Positions 17,280 to 26,035 of a DNA stretch of 64,000 bases are shown here, piece after piece. The notes below the pieces were generated by a model. That model saw nothing but the letters and a program-made list of their open reading frames with translations, searched no databases and had not been told where the DNA came from. Position numbers and translations under genes: made by a program. Each line of letters begins with the position of its first letter. Position 1 is the stretch's first letter. The stretch spans positions 62,001-126,000 of the forward strand of contig OMZM01000004.1 in the NCBI GenBank assembly GCA_900315545.1. The letters are read 5' to 3'. This DNA comes from an uncultured Prevotella sp. GTDB lineage: Bacteria > Bacteroidota > Bacteroidia > Bacteroidales > Bacteroidaceae.

Positions 17280-17963
17280 ATGAAAAAATTATTTATTATC
17301 CTAATCGCTTTATTGCCCGTGACAGTATTGGCCCAAAATGATGTAACTACATTTTTGGGAATCCCCATCGATGGTTTCAAACCAGCAATGCGTCAGAAAT
17401 TAATTGGAAAAGGGTTTACTCCGCAAAAAGCTGGTACAAATGAGTATTTTGAAGGAGAATTTAATGGTCAGGATGTCCATATTTATATCTCAACCAACAA
17501 CAATAAAGTTTGTCGGCTGATGATATGTGATGCAAATACAACTGACGAAGCGAATATTAAAGTTCGCTTCAACAAGCTTGTTAGTCAATTTGAAAATAAC
17601 AAACGGTATATCCATCTCGGTGATCAATCTCTTTCGGATGATGTGGACATTTCATACGAAATGAGTGTAAACAACAAAAATTTTGATGCTATATTTTACC
17701 AAAATCCTGATCCTGAAAAAACTGATTCAACTTATATACAGAATAAGTTGAGAGAAGAACTGCTACAGAAATATACGCAGGAGCAGTTAGATAATCCAAC
17801 AGAAGAAATGCAAGAAGATATAACATCGGCTATTTTGAAAATTGGCTTTGAAAGATTATCTATGAAACCTGTTTGGTTTAGAATAACTCGCTTTTATAAT
17901 GAGTACTACATTACCATGTATTACGATAATGAATACAATCGTGCTAATGGTGAAGACTTATAA
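17280..17963 (+). CDS. secreted hypothetical protein
   Basis: This 227-residue protein begins with a clear Sec signal peptide (MKKLFIILIALLPVTVLAQ) and no lipobox, so it is probably periplasmic or outer-membrane associated. The mature part is soluble alpha/beta (FLGIPIDGFKPAMRQKLIGKG) with an acidic C-terminus. I do not recognise the family. It follows the accessory protein genes by 42 bp on the same strand and is closed by a strong terminator, so it may be the last gene of the operon. A secreted product is odd in a restriction operon and may be an unrelated passenger. Confidence 0.75.
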   Translation: MKKLFIILIALLPVTVLAQNDVTTFLGIPIDGFKPAMRQKLIGKGFTPQKAGTNEYFEGEFNGQDVHIYISTNNNKVCRLMICDANTTDEANIKVRFNKLVSQFENNKRYIHLGDQSLSDDVDISYEMSVNNKNFDAIFYQNPDPEKTDSTYIQNKLREELLQKYTQEQLDNPTEEMQEDITSAILKIGFERLSMKPVWFRITRFYNEYYITMYYDNEYNRANGEDL

Positions 17964-17983
17964 AATCTTTTGAACTGACTTTT

Positions 17984-18012
17984 AAGCAGGGCTTGTAAAG
18001 CTCTGCTTTTTT
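17984..18012 (+). terminator. terminator of the defence operon
   Basis: An imperfect stem AGCAGGGCTT/AAGCTCTGCT around GTA is followed by a T-run (18006-18012), about 20 bp after the stop of the secreted-protein gene. Confidence 0.8.
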
Positions 18013-18873
18013 CTGCTCATGCCCACCTGCTTCCGTGCCAGTATCTACGCAGTTTACTCACGCTAGTATTCCCCTCTACCGCCCCTTGATGGCTTAACGG
18101 TGCTGGTATTTTCTATGCCCATGCTATTCTGATGAGTGGTACGGGCAATTCTTTTATCCGGATGTTACTGCACACTCCTTTGCATATAGGTACGCATCTG
18201 TGCCAGTATGTACTTTTGCGCGGTGGGCGATGCAACCTCGCCTGCTTTGTTTTCTACCGCCCTTTGTCATCTTTTCTCTTGTGACTTCGCGCTTACGATA
18301 TACCTTATTCTTGCTCCTACATGATTGTTGGTTGAATAACGTCATACGTTTTGATGCTGTTGTGCTTGATTACCTCGATGTGGTGTCTGTCGCATGGTTC
18401 ATGCTTGCCCCTCAGCACTGATGGCTTTTCTGCGATGTTGCTTCGACGGGTATCTATTCGGCTCATCCCTCATTCCTTGACACTGACCTTAAATTGCCTT
18501 TTAGTCTATCTACGCTTGACAACATACTATAGTGGGAAGAACGATACACGGTGTTCTTGTGCCATAACAAATTTCCCTTGTCAGACATATTTTGCGTTAT
18601 CCGTTGCTGCTCTTCTGATTTTTCCTTTGCAAAGATAGCGCAAGCGTCATTCTGCAAGGGCATCGCTCCCGCTTTGACTCGAAAATTTTTCAAAGATTTT
18701 GGGGTGCAGTTGCTCCTGATCCAAATTCTCTGAAGCCCTGAAGGTTTGAAAATTTTTCGGTTATCTCTTGCATTTACATTCCTTCTTCTTGCCTGCTCCG
18801 TATTGCTCGTAAAAATTACAAAGAGCGCCACGGCGCAAAACATTGAAGTCTAACAATTAAAATTTATAAAGTT
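18013..18873. other. non-coding stretch resembling mobile-element leader debris
   Basis: This 860-bp stretch lacks a convincing gene on either strand, and its base composition differs from its neighbours (many C/T-rich runs on the plus strand). A 126-residue minus-strand frame (18463-18843) reads as low-quality protein. The last part, with AAAATTTTTCAAAGATTTTGG and GCGCCACGGCGC, looks like leader DNA that I associate with Bacteroides conjugative elements. That association is from memory and unverified. Two small ORFs of the same flavour follow. Confidence 0.4.
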
Positions 18874-19104
18874 ATGGTACACACCGTTCAAACATCGTTC
18901 TTATCCCACAGCAGGTTGTATAACAAGCGTTACTATCCAGGCAATTTCTATCAGGTCATTGTCAATACGGAAGAGGGAGAGTCCTATGAATATGAAGTCG
19001 AAGCGGACACATTCGCACAAGCCACAGAGATAGCTGAGGGGTTCGCTAATGATTTGATGACAGACATTACCTACATCGAGGTTTATAATCAATCACAATT
19101 TTAA
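18874..19104 (+). CDS. small protein, possibly from a conjugative element
   Basis: A 76-residue frame (MVHTVQTSFLSHSRLYNKRYYPGNFYQVIV...) has a protein-like composition and a tidy acidic domain (EEGESYEYEVEADTF). It resembles short proteins I have seen beside transfer genes in Bacteroides conjugative elements. I cannot name a family. No transfer, mobilisation or integrase gene is present in the window, so if it is mobile-element DNA, it is a remnant. Confidence 0.5.
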   Translation: MVHTVQTSFLSHSRLYNKRYYPGNFYQVIVNTEEGESYEYEVEADTFAQATEIAEGFANDLMTDITYIEVYNQSQF

Positions 19105-19145
19105 GACATCAAAAATAATCGTATAACATTCAAAATTCAAAAATC

Positions 19146-19289
19146 ATGGAAGCAAAAGTTATTATCGTATCAAGCGTGAAGTCTAACAAGAGTAATCACA
19201 ATGTATGGACAACGACCTTTCATTTTACTTCCTCGGCGTGTGCCAGGACTTCAAACACTTTGCTTTTGCCGTGTCGGTCATCATCTTAA
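19146..19289 (+). pseudogene. truncated small ORF, probable mobile-element remnant
   Basis: An ATG at 19146 opens a 47-residue frame starting MEAKVIIVSSVKSNKSNHNVW, which then reads into serine/cysteine-rich nonsense and stops at 19287-19289. The +2 frame from the ATG at 19205 reads more naturally (MDNDLSFYFLGVCQDFKHFAF), suggesting a frameshift or fusion of two broken genes. It ends near an AT microsatellite. Confidence 0.35.
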
Positions 19290-19331
19290 ATGCTGATGGC
19301 TCGAAGATAGTTGTGTCATGTGTCTGTTTTG

Positions 19332-19349
19332 ATATATATATATATATAT
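19332..19349 (+). repeat. (AT)n microsatellite
   Basis: About nine AT dinucleotides in a row sit in the gap upstream of the type II restriction gene. Confidence 0.8.
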
Positions 19350-19461
19350 TATAATGATAGCAAACGCTGTGTCGTGTTTGCTGTTGTGTGTTATTTACGA
19401 TAAAAATATGCTTTTTTGCTTTTTTAAGTTCACAAAGTAGTTTATTCTTAATAAAAAAAAG

Positions 19462-19469
19462 TATATTTG
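19462..19469 (+). promoter_or_regulatory. -7 promoter box upstream of the type II restriction gene
   Basis: TATATTTG matches TAnnTTTG and lies 32 bp before the ATG. The -33 element is poor. Confidence 0.45.
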
Positions 19470-19501
19470 TCGCGTAATTGTAAAACATTTAAAATGTTGC
19501 T

Positions 19502-20281
19502 ATGAATTATTTTACCCAACAAAGTATAGAACTTGCCAATCAGCGTAACTATTTGGATTTACTGTTTTCTGTATATCCACTAAGTCCTGACTCTGTTAGG
19601 GAAATAGACAAAAGGGTTTGGGAACAGATTGAAACAAGTTATCGCAGCAATGATAATGTTTCTCTTTTTAAGTCATTGTTGAAACTTAAATGGTTTCCTA
19701 TAAAAGATGGCTATGTCCCTTACTTCAGGAGAGATCCTTCTTCAATAGAGAGAAATCCGATGACAGTGAATAGAATATGTGGAAGAGTCAGAGAATTAGG
19801 TCTTGATAGATTATATGAGAAATGTACTCAACCAAAAGAGACTAACAGACAAATGGGCCCTTTATTTCGCCGATGGCTTAATTTGGGAGCACTTGGTCTT
19901 ATTCCTGTAAGTGAACCAGAGTTTTTGAAATCTAATGACAATGCAATATTAGATGGCTCAGATGCAGAACTAATGGACTTTGCTAAAAGACATTTAGGTT
20001 ATACAAGAAATAAAGGTGTAGATTTTATTGCACGCTTTAATGGGAAATATGTTATTGGCGAAGCAAAATTTATTTCAGATGAAGGAGGGCATCAAAACGA
20101 CCAATTCCTCGACGCAATGACAACGTTGCGCAGTCAGACACGTTCTAATGTGATAAATGTTGCTATCTTGGATGGTGTCCTATATATACCAGGAAAGAAA
20201 AAGATGTACAACTCAATTACAACGGAAGATGTTCCTGTCTTTAGTGCGCTTTTGCTAAGAGACTTTTTATATAGCTTGTAA
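19502..20281 (+). CDS. type II restriction endonuclease, PD-(D/E)XK family
   Basis: This 259-residue protein has a clear PD-(D/E)XK nuclease core: Asp174 in NKGVDFIARF and Glu187-X-Lys189 in YVIGEAKF, followed by SDEGGHQNDQFLDAM. This arrangement is like Tsp45I-type enzymes, but the recognition site cannot be read from sequence. The gene is AT-rich compared with core genes. The cognate methyltransferase starts 1 bp after its stop, forming a normal restriction-modification pair. No controller gene is visible. It lies on the right edge of the accessory region, close to tRNA-Arg. Confidence 0.88.
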   Translation: MNYFTQQSIELANQRNYLDLLFSVYPLSPDSVREIDKRVWEQIETSYRSNDNVSLFKSLLKLKWFPIKDGYVPYFRRDPSSIERNPMTVNRICGRVRELGLDRLYEKCTQPKETNRQMGPLFRRWLNLGALGLIPVSEPEFLKSNDNAILDGSDAELMDFAKRHLGYTRNKGVDFIARFNGKYVIGEAKFISDEGGHQNDQFLDAMTTLRSQTRSNVINVAILDGVLYIPGKKKMYNSITTEDVPVFSALLLRDFLYSL

Positions 20282-20282
20282 A

Positions 20283-21314
20283 ATGGAAGATAACAATATA
20301 TTAATTAAAGGTAACAACATATCAGGACTGAAATGGCTTCTTGATAATGGGTATAAGGGGAAAATAGATTTAGTATATATTGACCCGCCATTTGCTACTG
20401 GTGGTACTTTCTCTAAAGATAAAAATGGGAGAGTAGCCACTATAAGCAAGTCCTCTGATTCTATACTGGCATATAGTGACACGTTGCAAGGAAAAGACTA
20501 TATCAATTATTTGAAAGAAAGAGTTTTGCTTATTAGAGAACTTCTTTCTGATAAAGGCTCATTCTATTTGCACATTGACTATAAGATAGGACATTATGTT
20601 AAAGTTATGTTGGATGAGGTTTTTGGTATCGATAACTTCAGAAATGACATTACAAGAATAAAGTGTAATCCAAAGAATTTTGAAAGAATTGGTTATGGAA
20701 ACATAAAGGATATGATATTGTTCTATACCAAAGGGAAGCGTCCTATTTGGCATAATCCAACATTCCCATGTACAAAAGAAGAAATCGAAAGGCTTTACAC
20801 AAAAATTGATTCCAACGGAAGAAGATACACCACCGTTCCCATCCACGCACCAGGAGAAACAAAAAACGGCGAGTCAAATAAGCCGTTTAGAGGTATATAT
20901 CCACCCAAAGGCAGACACTGGCGATGTTCGGTAGAGGAACTGGAAGAATTAGACCGACAAGGACTCATTGAATGGTCGTCAAAAGGTAATCCTCGTAAGA
21001 TAAACTATGCAGATGACCATATGACTAAGAAGGCTCAGGATATCTGGGAATTTAAGGACCCAAGCTATCCTATATATCCAACTGAGAAAAACTTGGATTT
21101 GCTGAAATTTATAATAGAAGCATCATCCGATGAGGATTCAATCGTTATGGATTGCTTTTGTGGCTCTGGTACTACGATGGTAGTCGCATCCATTTGTAAC
21201 AGGCGATGGATAGGTATTGATAAATCTGAAGTAGCTATCGAAACTGTAAAAAACAGATTTAATACAGATAATTCACTATTCAAAGAAAAGCCTTATACAT
21301 ATATGGAATTATAA
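20283..21314 (+). CDS. site-specific DNA methyltransferase of the type II system
   Basis: This 343-residue beta-class methyltransferase, N6-adenine or N4-cytosine specific, has DPPF at 34-37 (YIDPPFATGG) and the SAM-binding motif CFCGSGTT near 291. Its order, catalytic motif first, is the beta class. Length is normal for a small type II enzyme. It overlaps in function with the adjacent endonuclease and should protect the host from it. The middle part (about 130-240) is the likely target-recognition region. It is followed by a strong terminator shared with tRNA-Arg. Confidence 0.92.
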   Translation: MEDNNILIKGNNISGLKWLLDNGYKGKIDLVYIDPPFATGGTFSKDKNGRVATISKSSDSILAYSDTLQGKDYINYLKERVLLIRELLSDKGSFYLHIDYKIGHYVKVMLDEVFGIDNFRNDITRIKCNPKNFERIGYGNIKDMILFYTKGKRPIWHNPTFPCTKEEIERLYTKIDSNGRRYTTVPIHAPGETKNGESNKPFRGIYPPKGRHWRCSVEELEELDRQGLIEWSSKGNPRKINYADDHMTKKAQDIWEFKDPSYPIYPTEKNLDLLKFIIEASSDEDSIVMDCFCGSGTTMVVASICNRRWIGIDKSEVAIETVKNRFNTDNSLFKEKPYTYMEL

Positions 21315-21376
21315 ATAATCATACCATAATAATAAATCAGGCAAAGGCTTCCTGTGTTTTTGCTAAACAGATAAAA

Positions 21377-21411
21377 TAAAAGAGAGCATTCATTTTGAAT
21401 GCTCTCTTTTT
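21377..21411. terminator. bidirectional terminator
   Basis: A near-perfect stem AGAGAGCATTC/GAATGCTCTCT has A-rich and T-rich ends, so it can stop the methyltransferase transcript (+) and the tRNA-Arg transcript (-). Confidence 0.85.
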
Positions 21412-21420
21412 GTGTTTTTG

Positions 21421-21495
21421 TGATTCCGTTGGGGCTCGAACCCAAGACCCACGCCTTAGAAGGGCGTTGCTCTAATCCAACTGAGCTACGGAACC
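21421..21495 (-). tRNA. tRNA-Arg (TCT)
   Basis: The 75-nt cloverleaf reads on the minus strand. The acceptor stem GGTTCCG pairs with CGGAATC with one G-U pair. The anticodon loop is CTTCTAA with anticodon TCT, and the T-arm has GGTTCGAGCCC. CCA is not encoded. Confidence 0.95.
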
Positions 21496-21509
21496 ATCAA
21501 AATCGGGTG

Positions 21510-21541
21510 CAAAAGTACATATTATTCGGCATATTTCCAAA
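21510..21541 (-). promoter_or_regulatory. tRNA-Arg promoter (TTTG-N20-TACTTTTG)
   Basis: On the minus strand, TTTG (21538-21541) and TACTTTTG (21510-21517) are 20 bp apart and lie 15 bp upstream of the tRNA. Confidence 0.7.
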
Positions 21542-21679
21542 TAAATTGCTCGTTTTTTTATTTTGTTCTTTTAATTGATATTTAATTTGTTTCGTTTTCG
21601 CAATCAGCCCGTGCACCTGCAAAAGTAAACTGTGTCTATATAATTATATGTATAAAAGGGGTATATATAGTGTGTCTGT

Positions 21680-21722
21680 AATAAATTATGCCGGAAACAG
21701 ACTGCTTCCGGCATAATTTATT
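21680..21722 (-). terminator. terminator of guaA
   Basis: A perfect 17-bp stem built around TTATGCCGGAA/TTCCGGCATAA with a 9-nt loop abuts the guaA stop. There is no T-run on the minus strand, so it may stabilise or terminate the mRNA. Confidence 0.7.
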
Positions 21723-21723
21723 T

Positions 21724-23334
21724 TTATTCCCATTCTATTGTTGCTGGTGGTTTCGACGAGATGTCGTAGCATACGCGGTTTACTCCGCGCACCTTGTTAA
21801 TTATCTCGTTGCTCACTTTTGCCATGAAGTCGTAGGGTAGGTGAGCCCAGTCGGCAGTCATGGCGTCGGTGCTTGTTACGGCGCGCAGTGCCACCGGATG
21901 TTCGTATGTGCGCTCGTCGCCCATGACACCCACCGAGCGTACGTCGGACAGGAGTATCGTTCCTGCCTGCCATATCTGGTCGTAGAGCGACACGTCTATC
22001 TCTCCGTCGTTCATCGTTGCCGGTATTCCTGCTGCCAAAACGCGTCGCGCTTCCTCGCCACTGAGGCGTACCTTGTAGTTGCGCAGTCCCTTTATGAATA
22101 TGTCATCAGCCTCTTGCAGCACTCTGACCTTCTCCGGCGTGATGTCGCCGAGTATGCGCACAGCCAGTCCTGGTCCTGGAAATGGATGACGGGTAATGAG
22201 ATGCTCAGGCATGCCGAGTTGTCTTCCTACGCGTCGCACTTCGTCCTTGAACAGCCATCGCAATGGCTCACACAGACTGAGATGCATCTCCTTTGGCAGT
22301 CCGCCCACGTTATGGTGGCTCTTTATCACTTTTCCCGTGATGTTGAGCGATTCTATTCGGTCTGGATATATCGTTCCCTGTGCCAGCCAGCGAGCGTCTT
22401 TTATCTTCTTAGCCTCGTTGTTGAACACTTCTACGAAGTCTCTGCCTATGATCTTTCTCTTCTGTTCGGGGTCGCTGATGCCTTTCAGGTCGCTGAAAAA
22501 CTTTTCGCTTGCATCAACGCCAACTACATTCAGTCCAAGACATTCATAGTCGTGCATGACATCGGTGAACTCGTTTTTGCGCAGCATGCCATGATCTACG
22601 AATATGCAGGTAAGGTTGTTTCCTATTGCCTTGTTGAGCAAAACGGCTGCCACACTGCTGTCTACGCCTCCGGAGAGTCCGAGAATGACGCGGTCGTTGC
22701 CTACCTGCCGGCGTATTTCCTCAACTGTTGTTTCTATGAACGATGCAGCGCTCCAGTCCTGTCGCGAGCCGCAGATGTCTACCACGAAGTTGCTTAGCAA
22801 CTGCGACCCCTGCACGCTGTGGAACACTTCGGGGTGGAACTGCACTGCCCATACTGGAATCTCGGTGCTGGCATAGGCTGCAAACTTCACGTCGTCGGTA
22901 GATGCTATCGGCTTGTATCCGTCGGGCAGGGCAGTGATGGTGTCGCCATGACTCATCCACACCTGCGAGTTAGGCGTGAAGCCCTTGAACAATATGTTGC
23001 TTTCGTCGTGCCATGTGAGATGCGCACGACCATATTCGCGTGTGTCGGTCTTTTCCACTTTTCCTCCGTTGGAGTGCGAAATATACTGTGCGCCGTAGCA
23101 TATTCCAAGCACGGGCAGCCTGCCTATGAACTGGCTCAGGTCTACCTGAAAAGCCTCTTTGTCGTGAACGGAGTAGGGGGAACCGCTCAGAATCACACCA
23201 ATGACACTGTCGTCGTCTTTCGGGAACTTGTTGTACGGAAGTATCTCGCAGAATGTGTTGAGCTCACGCACTCGTCGTCCGATGAGCTGCGTTGTCTGCG
23301 AGCCGAAGTCGAGAATTATAATTTTCTGTTGCAT
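21724..23334 (-). CDS. guaA: GMP synthase (glutamine-hydrolysing)
   Basis: This 536-residue enzyme makes GMP from XMP, ATP and glutamine. The N-terminal class I glutaminase has its nucleophile Cys79 in LGICYGAQ and its His/Glu in QFHPEV. The PP-loop ATP pyrophosphatase motif is [10 protein letters not shown] near 224-233. The C-terminal dimerisation domain ends in the family signature KPPATIEWE, so the protein is complete. It follows the nucleotidyltransferase gene by 36 bp on the same strand and probably shares its transcript. A long stem-loop follows its stop. Confidence 0.97.
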   Translation of the reverse strand: MQQKIIILDFGSQTTQLIGRRVRELNTFCEILPYNKFPKDDDSVIGVILSGSPYSVHDKEAFQVDLSQFIGRLPVLGICYGAQYISHSNGGKVEKTDTREYGRAHLTWHDESNILFKGFTPNSQVWMSHGDTITALPDGYKPIASTDDVKFAAYASTEIPVWAVQFHPEVFHSVQGSQLLSNFVVDICGSRQDWSAASFIETTVEEIRRQVGNDRVILGLSGGVDSSVAAVLLNKAIGNNLTCIFVDHGMLRKNEFTDVMHDYECLGLNVVGVDASEKFFSDLKGISDPEQKRKIIGRDFVEVFNNEAKKIKDARWLAQGTIYPDRIESLNITGKVIKSHHNVGGLPKEMHLSLCEPLRWLFKDEVRRVGRQLGMPEHLITRHPFPGPGLAVRILGDITPEKVRVLQEADDIFIKGLRNYKVRLSGEEARRVLAAGIPATMNDGEIDVSLYDQIWQAGTILLSDVRSVGVMGDERTYEHPVALRAVTSTDAMTADWAHLPYDFMAKVSNEIINKVRGVNRVCYDISSKPPATIEWE

Positions 23335-23370
23335 AAGATGTTATGTCGCTATGTTATAGTATTCATTTGC

Positions 23371-24177
23371 TTATTGTTTGCCTTGTCTGTCGAGAAATTC
23401 CTCCGCTTTATCGAGCGAGTCGAGCTTGCCAACGTCTACGATTTGCAGGTCGTCCTTTATGCATCCGTAGATGTTCGTGCGGTGGCAAGTTTGCAGGTAG
23501 AAGTCCATTATCGGGAACCTTTCCGGAAATCTGTCCATCAGTCTGAACAGTCGGGGAGAGAACGAATGTATGCCCGAGAATGCGAATATGCTGAACTCAA
23601 TGTCTGCGGTGCCACGCCGTATGGTCATGGTGTAGTTCTCCATGTCTGTGCTCACGTCGTCGGGCACACGTAGCCATTCGTACGGACTCTTTATTTCGCC
23701 TGTTTCGATGTTAGTCCATCCCATCAGTCGCATTGCCTTGTCGAAGATGAGATATCGCTTTGTCTGCCTGCGGCTTACTACGAGCACGGCATCCTCGCTG
23801 TCGAGATGCTGGCGCGAGAGCCATCCGTAGTCGATGTTGTCGAGAATGTCTACGTTGTGAATAATTATCGGACTGTCGTCGCGGAACAGTTTTTCTGCCT
23901 TTTTCAGTCCGCCGCCCGTCTCGAGCAGCTGCTCGGTTTCGTCGCTTATTCTGATGTCGATGTCGAAATTGCCATTGTTTTCCAGATAGCTGACAATCTG
24001 TTGTGCATGATGATGAACATTGACTACAATGTGTGCAACGCCAGCACTTTTCAGTTTTGTAATGACATGTTCCAGCAGTGGCATTCCGCCTACCTGTATC
24101 AACGCTTTGGGAGTTTTGTCGGTCAGTGGCTTCAGTCGTGTGCCGAGACCGGCTGCAAATATCATTGCTTGCTTCAT
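23371..24177 (-). CDS. nucleotidyltransferase (MurU-like sugar-1-phosphate uridylyltransferase)
   Basis: This 268-residue nucleotidyltransferase has the signature AAGLGTRLKPLTDKTPKALIQVGG split over residues 6-29 and the metal Asp in IIHNVDILDN. It resembles MurU, which makes UDP-MurNAc from MurNAc-1-phosphate in cell-wall recycling. The MurU-like call is supported by an AmgK-like kinase gene at 46646, although it is 22 kb away. I chose the ATG at 24177 (MKQAMIFAAG) over the upstream ATG because the extra 12 residues fall outside the fold. Other sugar nucleotidyltransferase roles remain possible. Confidence 0.8.
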   Translation of the reverse strand: MKQAMIFAAGLGTRLKPLTDKTPKALIQVGGMPLLEHVITKLKSAGVAHIVVNVHHHAQQIVSYLENNGNFDIDIRISDETEQLLETGGGLKKAEKLFRDDSPIIIHNVDILDNIDYGWLSRQHLDSEDAVLVVSRRQTKRYLIFDKAMRLMGWTNIETGEIKSPYEWLRVPDDVSTDMENYTMTIRRGTADIEFSIFAFSGIHSFSPRLFRLMDRFPERFPIMDFYLQTCHRTNIYGCIKDDLQIVDVGKLDSLDKAEEFLDRQGKQ

Positions 24178-24325
24178 GGCTACAAAGTTACTACTATGTG
24201 TTTGAAAATCCAAATTTATTTCAGTTTTTGCATCCTATTTGCTGAAATTTTATCGGCACAATATTGTTTCTCGCATAGTCAACAGTCAAAATTATGTGCG
24301 AAAACCATGTCTCAGACAGCATGTT

Positions 24326-24732
24326 TTTGGCATTATTTAACAAATCGGTATGAAAAATTTTGACAGAGAAAAACTGTTCAACGAGATGTTAACAAGTGTT
24401 TAATTCTTTAGATTTTGCAATTTTGAATAGTCGAGGAAAAGTGTTAAAAATGTCAAAGAGTACCTTTTAGTCGTCTATTTGGGCTTTTTTGTACTGCAAA
24501 ACACCATGCCTGATACCCTTAAATACTATGTTTTACCTCCTCAAACAGTGTGTTTGACAATCTCAAACATGCTCTTTGACAATTTTAACACTCGTATTTC
24601 CTGCACAAAAATCATATATTTGATACTAATGGTTTGATAGTCAGGTAATTAAAGATACGCTCAAAATTCTTGCATATTTTGCCCCTTCGATGCCCGGAAC
24701 GACTTTCGCGGGCATTCTCGCGACAGTAAGCG
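24326..24732 (+). repeat. dispersed intergenic repeat, copy 2 (type B)
   Basis: This non-coding element lies between the nucleotidyltransferase and the tRNA cluster. It has the shared 5' block (AAAATTTTGACAGAGAAAAA), a central inverted repeat with arms GTTAAAAATGTCAAAGAGTA (24442-24461) and GCTCTTTGACAATTTTAAC, and the shared 3' block ending ACGACTTTCGCGGG and CTCGCGACAG. Between the arms are words of the form TCAAACAGTGTGTTTGA. Confidence 0.85.
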
Positions 24733-24928
24733 TCATTTGTTTTAGAATTATTTAGCATTTGCAGCCATGCTTATCTTTATAGACAGGGTAGGTGATAATC
24801 AGCCGGAAGAAAAGAAGTCTTCTTACAGAAAAAGTGGGAATGATTATATATATAATAATGTATAGGAAGATAAAAATGAGCGAAAAGAATAAAAAATCGA
24901 TAATTAGAATAAAAAAAGTCGGAAAAAG

Positions 24929-24959
24929 TTTGTTTATAAATAAAAAATGCTTACCTTTG
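24929..24959 (+). promoter_or_regulatory. tRNA-cluster promoter (TTTG-N19-TACCTTTG)
   Basis: TTTG at 24929-24932 and TACCTTTG at 24952-24959 are 19 bp apart, an exact match to the consensus, and lie 31 bp before the first tRNA. Confidence 0.8.
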
Positions 24960-24990
24960 CAACCGCATTAAGCGAAATGCACGTTAAAAA

Positions 24991-25063
24991 GCGGAAATAG
25001 CTCAGTTGGTAGAGCACAACCTTGCCAAGGTTGGGGTCGCGGGTCCGAGTCCCGTTTTCCGCT
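24991..25063 (+). tRNA. tRNA-Gly (GCC), copy 1
   Basis: The 73-nt cloverleaf has acceptor GCGGAAA/TTTCCGC, anticodon loop TTGCCAA with GCC, and T-arm GGTCCGAGTCC. It is identical to the copy at 25368. Confidence 0.95.
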
Positions 25064-25100
25064 CTTTAAAATCAGTTTTTTTGAACAAAAAGTATTGAAT

Positions 25101-25182
25101 GCCCAGGTGGCGGAATTGGTAGACGCGCACGTTTCAGGTGCGTGTGCCGAGAGGTGTGCAGGTTCGAGTCCTGTTCTGGGCA
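25101..25182 (+). tRNA. tRNA-Leu (CAG)
   Basis: The 82-nt class II tRNA has a variable arm. The anticodon loop TTCAGGT carries CAG, and the acceptor GCCCAGG pairs with TCTGGGC. Confidence 0.92.
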
Positions 25183-25220
25183 CTCATTCTTTTTAATATA
25201 TCCAACGAGATGAAAATGAT

Positions 25221-25304
25221 GGAGAGGTGGCGGAATTGGTAGACGCGCTACTTTGAGGGGGTAGTGTCAATTGTGACGTGGGAGTTCGAGTCTCCTCCTC
25301 TTCA
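25221..25304 (+). tRNA. tRNA-Leu (GAG)
   Basis: The 84-nt class II tRNA has anticodon loop TTGAGGG with GAG, and the acceptor GGAGAGG pairs with CCTCTTC with one G-U pair. Confidence 0.92.
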
Positions 25305-25367
25305 CATTTTTGCAAATTGAATTAACTTTTATAATAACCAAAATCTTGATTTTTTAGTTACAGAATT

Positions 25368-25440
25368 GCGGAAATAGCTCAGTTGGTAGAGCACAACCTT
25401 GCCAAGGTTGGGGTCGCGGGTCCGAGTCCCGTTTTCCGCT
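25368..25440 (+). tRNA. tRNA-Gly (GCC), copy 2
   Basis: This is a second, identical copy of tRNA-Gly(GCC), closing the Gly-Leu-Leu-Gly cluster. Confidence 0.95.
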
Positions 25441-25471
25441 CATCCTCATTCTTTATTCTTTTTTAGTTTTT

Positions 25472-26014
25472 ATGAATTTATATATCAGATACTTCGAGAA
25501 AGAAGCGTTAGTCAGTAGTGTTGACGAAGCAATAGATTTTTTGACCGACATTCCGGAAATAGAGATGACCAATGAACTTGCCGACGACATTAAGGACTAT
25601 GCAGAAAGCAATATATTCTATCCTAAGAGATACAAGGTACGCCCGCGTGTCTATTTCATTATTATAAAGACCGAAGCTGCCACAATGACCGACTTCAAGC
25701 AGAAGAAGGCACTCCGCACAAATGCAAAGAATGAGCATGCCGAAGCGATATCGCCTGTCATTACAAGGCTGAACGAAGAGAAGTTCGGCTGGTATGAGGG
25801 CAGTCTTAACTTCAAGAGAGTAGTACTTATACCTGCTACAGGTAAGTTTGAATACAGAGACACACACTTCGTGGCACAGTGCAAGGCAAACTCTGGTATC
25901 GACTGTTATAACCGAATAGTTGATTACCTGAACCAGCGCGTGGACAGCAGGAGCCAGTTTCCATCGGCAAAGGGAAAGAACTTCAGGTTTCAGTTTTTAG
26001 GATATTGCAAATAG
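25472..26014 (+). CDS. hypothetical conserved-looking protein
   Basis: This 180-residue soluble protein (MNLYIRYFEKEALVSSVDEAIDFL) has an acidic N-terminal half and a basic C-terminal half (VDSRSQFPSAKGKNFRFQFLGYCK). I see no known motif, signal peptide or membrane segment. It lies 31 bp after the tRNA cluster and 21 bp before ssb, so it probably belongs to the ssb-gldE operon. Its small size and place next to ssb suggest a housekeeping role in Bacteroidota, but I cannot say which. Confidence 0.75.
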   Translation: MNLYIRYFEKEALVSSVDEAIDFLTDIPEIEMTNELADDIKDYAESNIFYPKRYKVRPRVYFIIIKTEAATMTDFKQKKALRTNAKNEHAEAISPVITRLNEEKFGWYEGSLNFKRVVLIPATGKFEYRDTHFVAQCKANSGIDCYNRIVDYLNQRVDSRSQFPSAKGKNFRFQFLGYCK

Positions 26015-26035
26015 ATAGATATAGGACAAGGTATT

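Noticed and set aside
18463-18843. 126-residue minus-strand frame
   Set aside because: Composition is not protein-like and the strand, start and context are unconvincing. It more likely reflects leader-type non-coding DNA.
6990-21443. Integration attL/attR pair using the tRNA-Arg 3' end
   Set aside because: No copy of the tRNA 3' end is seen on the left side and no integrase gene is present, so tRNA-mediated integration is not shown.
24442-24589. CRISPR array in the repeat-rich intergenic DNA
   Set aside because: Repeats are inverted and irregular, spacers are not unique equal-length units, and no cas gene is near.
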